NCBI GenBank assembly: GCA_947450025.1
Contig: CANFTW010000004.1
Location: 124,001 to 188,000, forward strand
Direction: 5' to 3'
DNA length: 64,000 bases
From: Bacteroidota bacterium
GTDB lineage: Bacteria; Bacteroidota; Bacteroidia; B-17B0; Aurantibacillaceae
Positions 16,150 through 25,029 of this stretch are shown piece by piece (position 1 is the stretch's first letter; each line of letters opens with the position of its first letter). Under the pieces are notes generated by a model. It saw nothing but the letters and a program-made list of their open reading frames with translations. It was not told the DNA's origin and did no database searches. The position numbers and the translations under genes were made by a program.

Positions 16150-18381
16150 TTAAAGATTTAACCAGTATACAAATTTCAATACCACTCCTCTATTTTTTAC
16201 AGCAAAATTATCGGAATAATAATTATCAGAATATACGATGAACAAATCGCTCATTGGCCTGAAGCGCCATTGAAAACGAGCATTGATATTAACGTTTTTA
16301 ATTTGACTATTGTACTGAATAAATGTTGTGAAAAATATACTTTTCGTAAATGACAATTCTATCTTAGGTCCTATTAAATCTAAATAGACCTTTTTAGACA
16401 AATGAGGAAGTATAATTTCATCATGAGTATAACTCGCTGTAATAATTGCATAAGGTTGTTTTCTAAAAACGATATCGGCATTATACGACAATTTACTGCC
16501 AGTAAAATAATCTCCATAAATTACACCGGCCGAAGCATTTAAAATTTTTCGTTGATCTGTTTTTAATTTTATACCCACATCTTGATAACGATAATTACCA
16601 ACATTTAAATAAGCGTTACCCGAAAAAGTAACATCTGTAGGGTATACTAGTTTGGTATAAAAATTTCTGTAATCAATAGATAGTGCTGATGTATTCGTTA
16701 AATTAAAATCCCAACCTAGCTGATGCATCATATCGGTGGTAGTGTATTTATCATTTGCATAATAATCCATATACCAACGAGGACCCATTTTATTAATCAT
16801 TGACTTTTTAGGATAAAAATAATAGTTGATACTGGGCTCTAATCGCCAATAGGTGTTTCGTATAGTTAGATTTTTTGAATAATCGAGTTGTAAAATACGA
16901 GGCGTAAAACCAGTTTCAGCATTATAATTTTTGTTGACATATTCATGATTCCATTGGATATTGATTTTTTGGGTGTTATACGATAACCATGTAGCGTGTG
17001 CATAAGCATCCCCATTTTTAACAGGGGATAATGAATGATGAAAAAATGCTTTTCCCATCCATTTATTGTTATCGCTAATTAAATTATAATCAGCACCAAC
17101 CACTCTATTAAAATTTATTCCTGCAAATCCTGAAGAATCATATTGTTGTCGATTCACAAATATGAACGAAATATTTGAGCGCTTAAAAACATTGCGTTGA
17201 ACAGCAGCTACAAAATAATTTTGCGAAAAAACATCCGCTTCTAATACTTTGGTTTTTGCTGTTTGAATGTCCATCACACCAATGCGCCAATTTTTGTTGG
17301 GCTTACCACTCAGCCTCACTCCTGCAATAATTGGTACTGCACTCCCATTATTATATCCTATTCGTCTTGAAAAAAATGGACGTATTTGACGGAAACCAAA
17401 GTTTGCAAACAAATCGCTATTCTCAATAAAAAACTGACGTTGTTCAGGAAAAAACAAACTGAATCTGGTTAAGTTTGTGATTTGTCGATCAACTTCTACT
17501 TGCGAAAAATCAGGATTAAACGTGACATCTAAATTTAAAGAAGACGATAACGCGATTTTTGCATCAGCTCCTCCATTCAGTTCATATACATTTGGACTTT
17601 TAGAAACAAAATCCTTACTTGCCTTGGCAATACCATATGGAATAATCGCCATATTTCTTCCCGCTTTTTTAGGTAAAGTGTCCCAATTTAGTGTTCCCAC
17701 ATACGCTAAGGAGGCAATATTAAATTGTCTAGGAACTTTGCACCAAGATGAGTTTTCATTTTGTTTTAAATCATTTCTAGAAAAATTAATTCCCCAACGA
17801 TCAATATCGTGTTTGTATCGAATAGTCTTAAATGGAATTTCCATTTCTACAATCCAACAATTTTCTTTTCGTTTAACAGCACTAAACCATTTATTATCCC
17901 AATTAGTTGTGACGCCTTGTCCTCCTCCACTCGCAATTAATCCTTCACGTTGCACACCATAAGGATTAACACCAAAACTAAAGCCATTTTGTTTATCTAA
18001 AAACGGATCAACAGTAAATACAAAACAATCACTAACTGGATATGAAAAATCCCGTTTTAAAGATTGAACAACATAATTACCTGGTATCGAATCATAGCAA
18101 ACAGCCGCAACAAAAATAGATTTATCATTATAAGTAACATAAGCCGTTGTTTTGGATTTTGACAAACAAGTATCGTAAGGGAAATTTTGCCAAAAATTAT
18201 CTGCTACCTCACATTGCTTCCAATACTCTTCATTTAACTCTCCGTCAATCGTAATTCCTTCTGTGGTTTTGCAAATGTTTAAAGCCTTATGATTTTGTGC
18301 TTGCAGCGACAAAATCATAAGACACAAAATAGTAATATATCCTAATAGTTTCAAGCTTGTAAATATATAGTTTCGTAACAA
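16150..18381 (-). CDS. DUF5916 outer membrane protein with N-terminal carbohydrate-binding-like domain
   Basis: A 743-residue secreted protein. A signal peptide (GYITILCLMILSLQAQ) precedes a CBM9-like beta domain (about residues 35-215, starting ITIDGELNEEYWKQC). The rest is a long region typical of DUF5916 proteins, with VTFNPDFSQVEVDRQ and FPEQRQFFIENSDLF, ending in many alternating-hydrophobic strands consistent with a beta barrel. Such proteins are common in Bacteroidota; function is unknown. The only in-frame start that keeps the signal peptide is TTG at 18379-18381; a TGA lies three codons upstream, and a nearby ATG is out of frame. It is convergent with the M23 gene, with a one- to two-base gap. 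Confidence 0.85.
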   Translation of the reverse strand: MLRNYIFTSLKLLGYITILCLMILSLQAQNHKALNICKTTEGITIDGELNEEYWKQCEVADNFWQNFPYDTCLSKSKTTAYVTYNDKSIFVAAVCYDSIPGNYVVQSLKRDFSYPVSDCFVFTVDPFLDKQNGFSFGVNPYGVQREGLIASGGGQGVTTNWDNKWFSAVKRKENCWIVEMEIPFKTIRYKHDIDRWGINFSRNDLKQNENSSWCKVPRQFNIASLAYVGTLNWDTLPKKAGRNMAIIPYGIAKASKDFVSKSPNVYELNGGADAKIALSSSLNLDVTFNPDFSQVEVDRQITNLTRFSLFFPEQRQFFIENSDLFANFGFRQIRPFFSRRIGYNNGSAVPIIAGVRLSGKPNKNWRIGVMDIQTAKTKVLEADVFSQNYFVAAVQRNVFKRSNISFIFVNRQQYDSSGFAGINFNRVVGADYNLISDNNKWMGKAFFHHSLSPVKNGDAYAHATWLSYNTQKINIQWNHEYVNKNYNAETGFTPRILQLDYSKNLTIRNTYWRLEPSINYYFYPKKSMINKMGPRWYMDYYANDKYTTTDMMHQLGWDFNLTNTSALSIDYRNFYTKLVYPTDVTFSGNAYLNVGNYRYQDVGIKLKTDQRKILNASAGVIYGDYFTGSKLSYNADIVFRKQPYAIITASYTHDEIILPHLSKKVYLDLIGPKIELSFTKSIFFTTFIQYNSQIKNVNINARFQWRFRPMSDLFIVYSDNYYSDNFAVKNRGVVLKFVYWLNL

Positions 18382-18479
18382 ATAAAATCAACGGATGTTT
18401 CATAAAAAATTAATTATTTCAAAGGTTATTATAAAAATTCTTTACTTATATTTAAAACTGTAAATTATTAAGCTAGCAT

Positions 18480-19412
18480 ATGCAAATTAAACCAACTCCA
18501 CTAAAAGACATTGCAACCATTATTGGCGCAAAGTATGTTGGCAATGATAATCATATCATTACAGGATTTAATGAAATACATCGGGTTACTTTTGGAGATG
18601 TTGTTTTTGTAGATCATCCTAAATATTACGATAAAGCTTTACAATCCAATGCAACAACTATTATTATTAATAAAAATGTTCCATGCCCTGATGGTAAAGC
18701 TTTAATCATTCACCCCGAACCATTTACTGCTTTTAACCAATTAACCCAATATTTTCAACCTAAACAATATGCCTCACAATTAGTAAGTTCAACGGCTAAA
18801 ATTGGAAAAAACACAGTGATTATGCCTGGATGTTTTATAGGCAATCATGTGGTGATTGGAGATGGTTGTATTATACATCCCAATGTAGTGATTTACGACC
18901 ACTGTATCATAGGCAACCATGTCACTATTCATGCAGGAACGATTGTTGGGTCGGATGCATTTTATTTTAAAAAAAGACAAACACATTTTGAGCAATTAGA
19001 AACTTGTGGAAATGTAATTATCAAAGATTATGTTCGTATTGGTGCTAATTGCACATTTGATAAAGGAGTTACTTCTGACACGATTATTGGAGAAGGAACC
19101 ATTATTGATAATTTAGTTCATGTTGCTCACGATGTCGTTATAGGTGACATGTGTTTGTTTGCAGCAAATGTTGCCATTGCAGGATGTTGCACAATAGGAA
19201 ATCATGTAACCATGTGGGGCCAAGTTGGGGTATCTAGTGATATTACCATAGGTGATGGTGCTGTGATACAAGCTCAAAGTGGTGTTGGAGAAAATGTACC
19301 TGCAGGGAAAGTATTTTTTGGCACACCGGCATCCGAAGCCCGAACTAAAATGCGAGAAGTATTTGCTGTTAAACAATTACCATCTTTAATTCACAAACTG
19401 TACGAAAAATAA
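18480..19412 (+). CDS. lpxD: LpxD-like UDP-3-O-acylglucosamine N-acyltransferase paralogue
   Basis: A 310-residue left-handed beta-helix acyltransferase. The N-terminal domain ([11 protein letters not shown]-type sequence at about residues 40-50) is followed by hexapeptide repeats ([23 protein letters not shown] and others, about 100-280). The catalytic-type His is in [11 protein letters not shown] (His217). The family adds the second N-linked acyl chain to the lipid A precursor UDP-3-O-acylglucosamine. Bacteroidota often carry two LpxD-type proteins, one in the lpx cluster and one elsewhere. This one resembles the second type, so its exact substrate is less certain. The downstream phosphatase gene begins one base after its stop, indicating co-translation. 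Confidence 0.85.
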   Translation: MQIKPTPLKDIATIIGAKYVGNDNHIITGFNEIHRVTFGDVVFVDHPKYYDKALQSNATTIIINKNVPCPDGKALIIHPEPFTAFNQLTQYFQPKQYASQLVSSTAKIGKNTVIMPGCFIGNHVVIGDGCIIHPNVVIYDHCIIGNHVTIHAGTIVGSDAFYFKKRQTHFEQLETCGNVIIKDYVRIGANCTFDKGVTSDTIIGEGTIIDNLVHVAHDVVIGDMCLFAANVAIAGCCTIGNHVTMWGQVGVSSDITIGDGAVIQAQSGVGENVPAGKVFFGTPASEARTKMREVFAVKQLPSLIHKLYEK

Positions 19413-19413
19413 A

Positions 19414-20637
19414 TTGTCAACTTCTAAAAAAAATACGCATTCTAACTCAGTCAAAGATATTAAACTGAGTGCTTTGTTAGAAATGACAAAAGCCATTAAC
19501 AACAATGCTACTACCGCTCAATTACTAGATATTTATCAAGATATTTTAGAAAACAGATTAAAGGTAGGGAAACTCGTCCTGTTTAGTTTTACATCGGAAT
19601 GGACCTGTATTTTAAAATATGGTGTTGACAAAGATTATAATCACTTATCGTTTGAACCTGAATTACTAGACATAAAAGAAATCGAAGCTATCTCTTATTC
19701 AAAAGGCAGCTTGAGCCAGAAATTCGAAATTGTAATTCCGGTCTATCATAAACAAACACCATTAGCATATGTCTTGCTGGGCGATTTAGATGAAGCGAAG
19801 ATAAAGACAAGTTCGGCCATTAAACACTTACCATTTATTCAAACATTAACAAATGTGATGATTGTGGCCATAGAGAATAAAAAACTTTATAAATCCTCCA
19901 TTCAAAAAGCAGCTATCCAAAAAGAATTGGAACTAGCTCAAAGTATGCAGAAGTTGTTATTTCCATCTTCCTTACCAAACATTGAAGAATTAGAAATGAA
20001 TGCCTTGTATTTGCCGCATCAGCAAGTGGGAGGAGATTACTATGATGTAATTTGGATCAATGAAGTTGAGTTTGTGTTTTGTTTGGCTGATGTTTCTGGA
20101 AAGGGCATTGCAGCGGCTTTATTAATGAGTAATTTACAAGCCGCATTGCGAGTACTTTTAAAATATACGCAAAATTTAACAGAGGTTGTGATTGATATTA
20201 ATCAACTGATTTGCGATAATGCCAAAAGCGAAAAATTTATTTCATTATTTATTGCTAAATACAATATCGGGACAAGAAAATTATCGTATATCAATGCTGG
20301 GCATAATGCTCCTATATTAATAAATCATCAACAAATAATTGAACTAGACAAAGGCTGCACTTTATTAGGAATTAGCAATCCTCTTCATGCTCTTGAAACA
20401 GACACCTTATTGATTGCCCCTCAATCCGTTTTATTCTCCTACACGGATGGATTAACCGATACAGTGAATAGCCATGATGAATCCATTTCAGTGGTTGAAT
20501 TAAAAAACATCTTAATAAATAATAAAAACTCAAATTGCGAATTTATTAATAAAGCAATGATGTATTATTTAGAAGAATTTAAAGGCGAAATGCCTTTTGT
20601 AGATGATATCGCAATGTTAACATGTAAGTTTAATTAA
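19414..20637 (+). CDS. SpoIIE/RsbU-type PP2C serine phosphatase with N-terminal GAF-like domain
   Basis: A 407-residue cytoplasmic protein. Residues about 1-165 look like a GAF-type sensor, followed by a short helical linker (ELAQSMQKLLFPSSLP). The SpoIIE phosphatase domain has metal-binding motifs VGGDYYDV (about 205-212), DVSGKG (about 226), YINAGHNAP and YTDGLTD. Relatives dephosphorylate STAS-domain anti-anti-sigma proteins, but no kinase or antagonist gene is adjacent. The start is a TTG at 19414, one base after the lpxD-like stop; no ATG is available until residue 24. Translational coupling with the LpxD paralogue is likely. The end overlaps the convergent aroE by four bases. Confidence 0.88.
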   Translation: MSTSKKNTHSNSVKDIKLSALLEMTKAINNNATTAQLLDIYQDILENRLKVGKLVLFSFTSEWTCILKYGVDKDYNHLSFEPELLDIKEIEAISYSKGSLSQKFEIVIPVYHKQTPLAYVLLGDLDEAKIKTSSAIKHLPFIQTLTNVMIVAIENKKLYKSSIQKAAIQKELELAQSMQKLLFPSSLPNIEELEMNALYLPHQQVGGDYYDVIWINEVEFVFCLADVSGKGIAAALLMSNLQAALRVLLKYTQNLTEVVIDINQLICDNAKSEKFISLFIAKYNIGTRKLSYINAGHNAPILINHQQIIELDKGCTLLGISNPLHALETDTLLIAPQSVLFSYTDGLTDTVNSHDESISVVELKNILINNKNSNCEFINKAMMYYLEEFKGEMPFVDDIAMLTCKFN

Positions 20638-21377
20638 GTGTGCCATATCTGCCAAGCTTTATCGGCTTGAAGTTTCAACATATTTAATCCATTAATAATA
20701 ACTGCGCCTTGAGCTTTACCCTTCTGTAAAAACAAAGTTTCTTCCGGATTGTAAATTAAATCATATAACAAATGTTCTGAAGTAACTAACTCAAACGGAA
20801 TATTAGGAACCTCCTCTGTGTGCGGATACATTCCTAATGGTGTGCAATTCACAATTAATTTAAACGCATTCAACACATATTCATTTAACTCATCGTATTG
20901 AAAATAATTGACAGCTTTTTTATCTTGTGAAGTAACGTAGTAAACATCTACGCCAACATTTTGTAAAGCGTAAGCAATGGCTTTTGAGGCGCCGCCTGTT
21001 CCTAAAATTAAGGCTCTTTGATGAATAGGTTCTAGAAAAGGTTTAATACTTTGAGCGAAGCCGTAATAATCAGTATTATAACCAATTAAATATGGAGTAT
21101 TATCATTCCATATAATTTTGATACAGTTTACAGCACCAATTTCTTTAGCAGTGCTATCTAACTCATTTAAAAAAGGAATAACTAATTCTTTATATGGCTT
21201 TGTCACATTTAAGCCTGATAAATTATGATCTGTAATGATTTGTAATAAATAATCTAAATTTTCTAAATCAAAATTCGAATATTGAAATCCTGATTTATCC
21301 TCCTTGATAAATTTTTCTTCTAAATACGATTTAGAAAATGAATGAGATAGCGATTTGCCGATGAGTCCGAAGTGCAT
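20634..21377 (-). CDS. aroE: Shikimate dehydrogenase
   Basis: A 247-residue NADP-dependent enzyme reducing 3-dehydroshikimate to shikimate in aromatic amino acid synthesis. Motifs seen: the substrate serines in GKSLSHSFSK, the catalytic lysine in NVTKPYK (Lys63), the substrate aspartate in YNTDYYGF, and the nucleotide-binding GTGGASKA. The C-terminal segment GAVIINGLNMLKLQA is also typical. It is slightly shorter than the usual 270 residues. It follows lolA on the minus strand with a 7-base gap, so the two form an operon. Confidence 0.95.
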   Translation of the reverse strand: MHFGLIGKSLSHSFSKSYLEEKFIKEDKSGFQYSNFDLENLDYLLQIITDHNLSGLNVTKPYKELVIPFLNELDSTAKEIGAVNCIKIIWNDNTPYLIGYNTDYYGFAQSIKPFLEPIHQRALILGTGGASKAIAYALQNVGVDVYYVTSQDKKAVNYFQYDELNEYVLNAFKLIVNCTPLGMYPHTEEVPNIPFELVTSEHLLYDLIYNPEETLFLQKGKAQGAVIINGLNMLKLQADKAWQIWHT

Positions 21378-21384
21378 GTCGGAA

Positions 21385-22044
21385 CTAATCTCTTTCGTCT
21401 GTTATTTGATCTGCTTTAAAAGGCTTTAAATCAAACACAAATACATTATCAGCAATTTCAGTATTTGATTTAAACGATTTGATTTCGTAGCTCTGAGTAC
21501 TACCATCTTTCATGAGCATAACCATTTTAGCAATCTGATTTTTTGCCTTATCTACAAATATTTTAACTGTATGAAATTTCTTTTTTTCAGGTTTTACTGA
21601 TGGATAAAGAGTAATAACATGACAAGTGGCAGCGCCTACTTTTTCTTCCTTTTCATATTTGTACTTAAACCCCGTTTCATACATCGTGAAAATTTTAGAT
21701 GGATTTAACTGATCTTCGTTATTTGCATCAAAGCTTTTAATCGTTACTTCATTAGCATCTTTATTGTGTGCCCATATCGTTTTCCCATCACAAACAATGG
21801 TATTACCGGGTATTTCTAATTTAAATTTTGCTCCTTTAACCAAAACTTTACCGGTTTGTTTTTCGGTTTGTTTTTTGTCTTTATTGACAATCGTAAAAAT
21901 GTATTCAGAAGTTATGGTTTTATAAGCTTTAGTAGCTTTACTTAAATCATCTAATATTTTTTTAGCTTTTGGATCTTGATCTTGTGCTTGAGAACATAAA
22001 GAAACAAGTGTAAAAACGGATAATAATAAGAATATTTTTTTCAT
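21385..22044 (-). CDS. lolA: LolA-like outer membrane lipoprotein carrier
   Basis: A 219-residue periplasmic protein with a signal peptide (IFLLLSVFTLVSLCSQAQ). The LolA fold region includes TSEYIFTIVNKDKKQTEKQ, KFKLEIPGNTIVCDGKTIW and a C-terminal FKSNTEIADNVFVFDLK. LolA proteins ferry lipoproteins from the LolCDE complex to the outer membrane. Bacteroidota lack LolB, and LolA paralogues are common, so the assignment is to the family. It is the first gene of an operon with aroE. An exact -7 element (TATTTTTG on the minus strand) lies about 90 bases upstream. Confidence 0.88.
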   Translation of the reverse strand: MKKIFLLLSVFTLVSLCSQAQDQDPKAKKILDDLSKATKAYKTITSEYIFTIVNKDKKQTEKQTGKVLVKGAKFKLEIPGNTIVCDGKTIWAHNKDANEVTIKSFDANNEDQLNPSKIFTMYETGFKYKYEKEEKVGAATCHVITLYPSVKPEKKKFHTVKIFVDKAKNQIAKMVMLMKDGSTQSYEIKSFKSNTEIADNVFVFDLKPFKADQITDERD

Positions 22045-22132
22045 GGTGCTATGTTTATGATTGTTTCAAAAATGAAACATAATTAATTTTAATTTGCCTA
22101 GAGCAAATCAATGCCCGTGCCAAATTAGAATG

Positions 22133-22140
22133 CAAAAATA
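22133..22140 (-). promoter_or_regulatory. -7 promoter element of lolA-aroE
   Basis: On the minus strand this reads TATTTTTG, an exact TAnnTTTG match. It implies a leader of roughly 80 bases before the lolA ATG. The -33 region is weak. Confidence 0.45.
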
Positions 22141-22246
22141 TATAAAAAGTTTAAATCTGTTAATTTTAATTACGGTATGAATTCGAATGGCGAATGTCAT
22201 TTTTTAAGTAAGTATTAAAAAAAAGTCATTTTTTTATAAAAAAATT

Positions 22247-22276
22247 TTTGCGGTTAAGAAAATAGTTGTAAATTTG
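22247..22276 (+). promoter_or_regulatory. Promoter of tRNA-Asp
   Basis: TTTG (22247-22250), an 18-base spacer and TAAATTTG (22269-22276) give a complete Bacteroidota sigma-type promoter. It places the start point about 20 bases before the mature tRNA. Confidence 0.75.
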
Positions 22277-22303
22277 CACTCCCAATTCGTAAGAAGGGAA
22301 GTT

Positions 22304-22377
22304 GGTCCGGTAGTTCAGCTGGTTAGAATGCCGCCCTGTCACGGCGGAGGTCGCGGGTTCGAGTCCCGTCCGGACCG
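22304..22377 (+). tRNA. tRNA-Asp (anticodon GTC)
   Basis: The acceptor stem GGTCCGG (22304-22310) pairs with CCGGACC (22370-22376), with G as discriminator. The anticodon loop is CTGTCAC with anticodon GTC, and the T-arm GCGGGTTCGAGTCCCGT is standard. The 3' CCA is not encoded. It has its own promoter and terminator and is the only tRNA gene in the window. Confidence 0.98.
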
Positions 22378-22378
22378 C

Positions 22379-22410
22379 AAAAATCCTGATAAGAAATTAT
22401 CAGGATTTTT
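22379..22410 (+). terminator. Terminator of tRNA-Asp
   Basis: A 14-pair perfect stem (22379-22392 with 22397-22410) with a GAAA loop; the 3' arm ends in a T-run. Confidence 0.88.
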
Positions 22411-22457
22411 CATTTATACCCATTTCCTATTAATTAATAGTTTATAGTTTCATCCGC

Positions 22458-23081
22458 TTACTCAGTAGCCGATAATATCATTTCCTTAATAGTATAATAT
22501 TGTTTCATTTTAAGATTCTTCTCTCTGCGCCAACTACTAGAGATGTTTACCTTGAACAATTCAGCCACTTCTTTATAATTCATGTGATTTAAAAAAGCTT
22601 TTACATAGTCTACATCTGTTCCCTTCCATGAGTCTAAATAATCTTCATAAATCATAAATAGATTATTTAAATACAAACTGTTTTTCTCATTACTCGTGGC
22701 AATTAAAAACCGACTATCAGTTTTTTTTATCAAATCCAATCGCTGCCTTGCATCAATTAAACCAAAACCTAATCGTTCATAGGCAGTATGTTTACTTTGA
22801 ATAGACTCTAGCGTATCGTGATATAACACATGCTTAAGTTTAAAATCTAGATTGTTTTCGATAATACACTCTTCGATATCAAAAATTATCTCTAATGTTC
22901 CTTGCAAATTATTAGTTATTCCCTGAAACTCGGTTCTCATAACCATATCTAAAGAGGTAATGAAATGTTTTTTATGAATTTTATTAATGACACCAATCAC
23001 GTTACGTAACTCTTTTTGAATACTTTCAGAAGTACTTGAACCCAAACTTCTAACTGACGACATTAAAATAAAGTGTTCCAT
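22458..23081 (-). CDS. SatD-like protein, divergent
   Basis: A 207-residue soluble protein, probably of the SatD family. Features that fit are the EFQG motif at about residue 52 (family: G-D-x-F-Q-G), the YERLGFGLIDARQRLD stretch in the middle (family: G-x-A-F-x-x-A-x-x-x-L), and a C-terminal helix-turn-helix-like segment NYKEVAELFKVNISSSWRREK. The usual N-terminal G-D-I-x-x-S-R motif is degenerate here (MSSVRSLGSS). SatD proteins are poorly understood DNA-binding-like proteins. The gene is on its own, opposite the tRNA, and lacks the DUF3307 neighbour often seen with satD. The Met at residue 7 is a possible alternative start. Family assignment is tentative. Confidence 0.6.
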   Translation of the reverse strand: MEHFILMSSVRSLGSSTSESIQKELRNVIGVINKIHKKHFITSLDMVMRTEFQGITNNLQGTLEIIFDIEECIIENNLDFKLKHVLYHDTLESIQSKHTAYERLGFGLIDARQRLDLIKKTDSRFLIATSNEKNSLYLNNLFMIYEDYLDSWKGTDVDYVKAFLNHMNYKEVAELFKVNISSSWRREKNLKMKQYYTIKEMILSATE

Positions 23082-23150
23082 AGTTAAAATTACATTTTTT
23101 GCACAAATAACGCAAAAATAAAAAAATATTCTAAAAATACATACTGAATA

Positions 23151-23181
23151 TTTGGTAGTTGCGAAAAAAGGCTTACATTTG
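23151..23181 (+). promoter_or_regulatory. Promoter of the rplM operon
   Basis: TTTG (23151-23154), a 19-base spacer and TACATTTG (23174-23181) match the consensus fully. Predicted transcription begins about 30 bases before the rplM start, leaving little room for a structured leader. Confidence 0.78.
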
Positions 23182-23215
23182 CAGCCCTATTTAGAAAATT
23201 TAAAACAAATAAGAA

Positions 23216-23674
23216 GTGGACGCATTAAGTTATAAAACAAAATTTGTCAACAAAGCTAACTCAGATAAAGAGTGGTTATTAGTTGACGCAGAAAATGAAG
23301 TAGTAGGTCGTTTGGCCTCTAAACTAGCGTATTTAATACGTGGCAAACATAAAACTAACTTTACACCTCATACTGATTGTGGTGCTAACATCGTTGTAAT
23401 CAACGCTGAGAAAGTTCGTTTTACTGGTGCTAAAATGGATGATAAAGAATACGTTCGTTATACTGGTCACCCAGGTGGACAACGTTTTGCTACGCCAAAA
23501 GAAATGTTAGCTAAAAAGCCTGAAGAAGTAATTAAACATGCAGTGCATGGGATGTTACCTAAAGGGCGTTTAGGAAGAGCATTAAATACAAATTTATTTG
23601 TATTCGCAGGTGCTGAGCATGATCATGCTGCACAACAACCAAAAAAAGTAGATTTATCAACTATTATTGCATAA
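23216..23674 (+). CDS. rplM: 50S ribosomal protein L13
   Basis: A 152-residue ribosomal protein of the large subunit. Recognisable segments: WLLVDAENEVVGRLASKLA, DCGANIVVINAEKVRFTG, YTGHPGG and the MLPKGRLGRAL box. The start is a GTG at 23216, directly downstream of a consensus promoter. It begins the operon rplM-rpsI-rpsB, the usual order in Bacteroidota. Confidence 0.98.
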   Translation: MDALSYKTKFVNKANSDKEWLLVDAENEVVGRLASKLAYLIRGKHKTNFTPHTDCGANIVVINAEKVRFTGAKMDDKEYVRYTGHPGGQRFATPKEMLAKKPEEVIKHAVHGMLPKGRLGRALNTNLFVFAGAEHDHAAQQPKKVDLSTIIA

Positions 23675-23679
23675 TATAA

Positions 23680-24066
23680 ATGGAAGTAATTAACACATCA
23701 GGTCGCAGAAAATGTTCGGTAGCTCGTGCTTATGTATCAAAAGGTACAGGAGTAATCACTATCAACAAAAGAGATTATAAAGAATATTTCAAAACTCCAA
23801 CTTTACAATACTACGTATTACAATCATTAAACAACGCGAAAGCAGTTGGTGAATATGATGTAAAAGTAAACGTAAATGGTGGTGGAACTACAGGACAAGC
23901 TCAAGCAGTGCGTTTAGCTATTGCAAAAGCATTAGTAGAAATCAACCCAGAATTGAAAAAAGAATTACGTGCAGAAGGATTAGTAACTCGTGATCCACGT
24001 ATGGTTGAACGTAAGAAATTCGGTCAAAAGAAAGCTCGTGCACGTTTCCAATTCAGCAAACGTTAA
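23680..24066 (+). CDS. rpsI: 30S ribosomal protein S9
   Basis: A 128-residue small-subunit protein with the standard GRRKCSVARAYV beginning, the VNVNGGGTTGQAQAVRLAIA core and the basic C-terminus ending QFSKR, which reaches the P-site tRNA. It follows rplM by five bases. Confidence 0.98.
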   Translation: MEVINTSGRRKCSVARAYVSKGTGVITINKRDYKEYFKTPTLQYYVLQSLNNAKAVGEYDVKVNVNGGGTTGQAQAVRLAIAKALVEINPELKKELRAEGLVTRDPRMVERKKFGQKKARARFQFSKR

Positions 24067-24093
24067 TATTTATTTACAATACATTATACAAAC

Positions 24094-24939
24094 ATGTCAA
24101 ATACATTCAACGAATTATTAGAATCAGGTGCTCACTTTGGTCACTTAAAAAGAAAATGGAATCCAGCAATGGCTCCTTATATTTATGCTGAGAAAAACGG
24201 TATTCATATTATCGACTTAAACAAAACAGTTGCTAAAATTGATGAGGCAGCTGCCGCATTAAAACAAATTGCTCGTTCTGGAAAGAAAATATTATTTGTA
24301 GCTACTAAAAAACAAGCTAAAGATATTGTCGCAGAAAAAGTAAAAGCAGTAAACATGCCATATGTAACTGAGCGTTGGCCAGGTGGAATGTTAACTAACT
24401 TTGCTACTATTCGTAAAGCAGTTCGTAAAATGTCTCAAATCGACAAAATGGCGACTGATGGAACTTTTGATAATATTTCTAAAAAAGAAAAATTACAAAT
24501 TTCTCGTGAGCGTGCTAAATTAGAAATTAACTTAGGTTCAGTAGCAGATTTAACTCGTTTACCATCAGCTTTATTTATCGTTGATATTTCTAAAGAACAT
24601 ATCGCTGTAGCAGAAGCAAAACGTTTAAACATTCCAACATTTGCAATTGTTGATACAAACTCAAACCCTAATTTTGTTGATTACGCTATTCCAGCTAACG
24701 ACGATGCTTCAACTTCTGTTGCTTACATCGTAGAGTTAATGTGTAAAGCAATTAACGAAGGTTTAGGTGAGCGTAAAATGGATAAAGAAGCGACTGCAGC
24801 TGATGAAAAAGAAGGTAAAAATTCTAAAGAAGAAGCAGAAGAATTAGCAGAAGGCTTAAAAATCAAAGGAGCAAAATCTGATGATGAAGAAGGTGCTCGT
24901 AAACCAGCGGCTCGTAAAAGAACTACAGCGAAAAAATAA
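24094..24939 (+). CDS. rpsB: 30S ribosomal protein S2
   Basis: A 281-residue small-subunit protein. The conserved core runs from LLESGAHFGH to about residue 225 (FAIVDTNSNPNFVDYAIPAN and the VAYIVELM segment). The last 50 or so residues are a charged extension rich in Glu, Lys and Ala ending in RKRTTAKK, beyond the typical 230-250 residues of many bacteria; such tails occur in other Bacteroidota. A terminator-like hairpin lies between this gene and tsf. Confidence 0.98.
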   Translation: MSNTFNELLESGAHFGHLKRKWNPAMAPYIYAEKNGIHIIDLNKTVAKIDEAAAALKQIARSGKKILFVATKKQAKDIVAEKVKAVNMPYVTERWPGGMLTNFATIRKAVRKMSQIDKMATDGTFDNISKKEKLQISRERAKLEINLGSVADLTRLPSALFIVDISKEHIAVAEAKRLNIPTFAIVDTNSNPNFVDYAIPANDDASTSVAYIVELMCKAINEGLGERKMDKEATAADEKEGKNSKEEAEELAEGLKIKGAKSDDEEGARKPAARKRTTAKK

Positions 24940-24958
24940 TTTTTCACTACTATAATTT

Positions 24959-24994
24959 AACGGCCGTTCCTTTAAAGGGAAGGCCGTTTTTTTT
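24959..24994 (+). terminator. Terminator or attenuator between rpsB and tsf
   Basis: AACGGCC (24959-24965) pairs with GGCCGTT (24982-24988), with a further inner stem of TTCC against GGAA. Eight or more T residues follow. It probably reduces read-through into tsf. Confidence 0.82.
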
Positions 24995-25029
24995 AAATTA
25001 AAATAATAAAACAATAAATAATTAAGACA

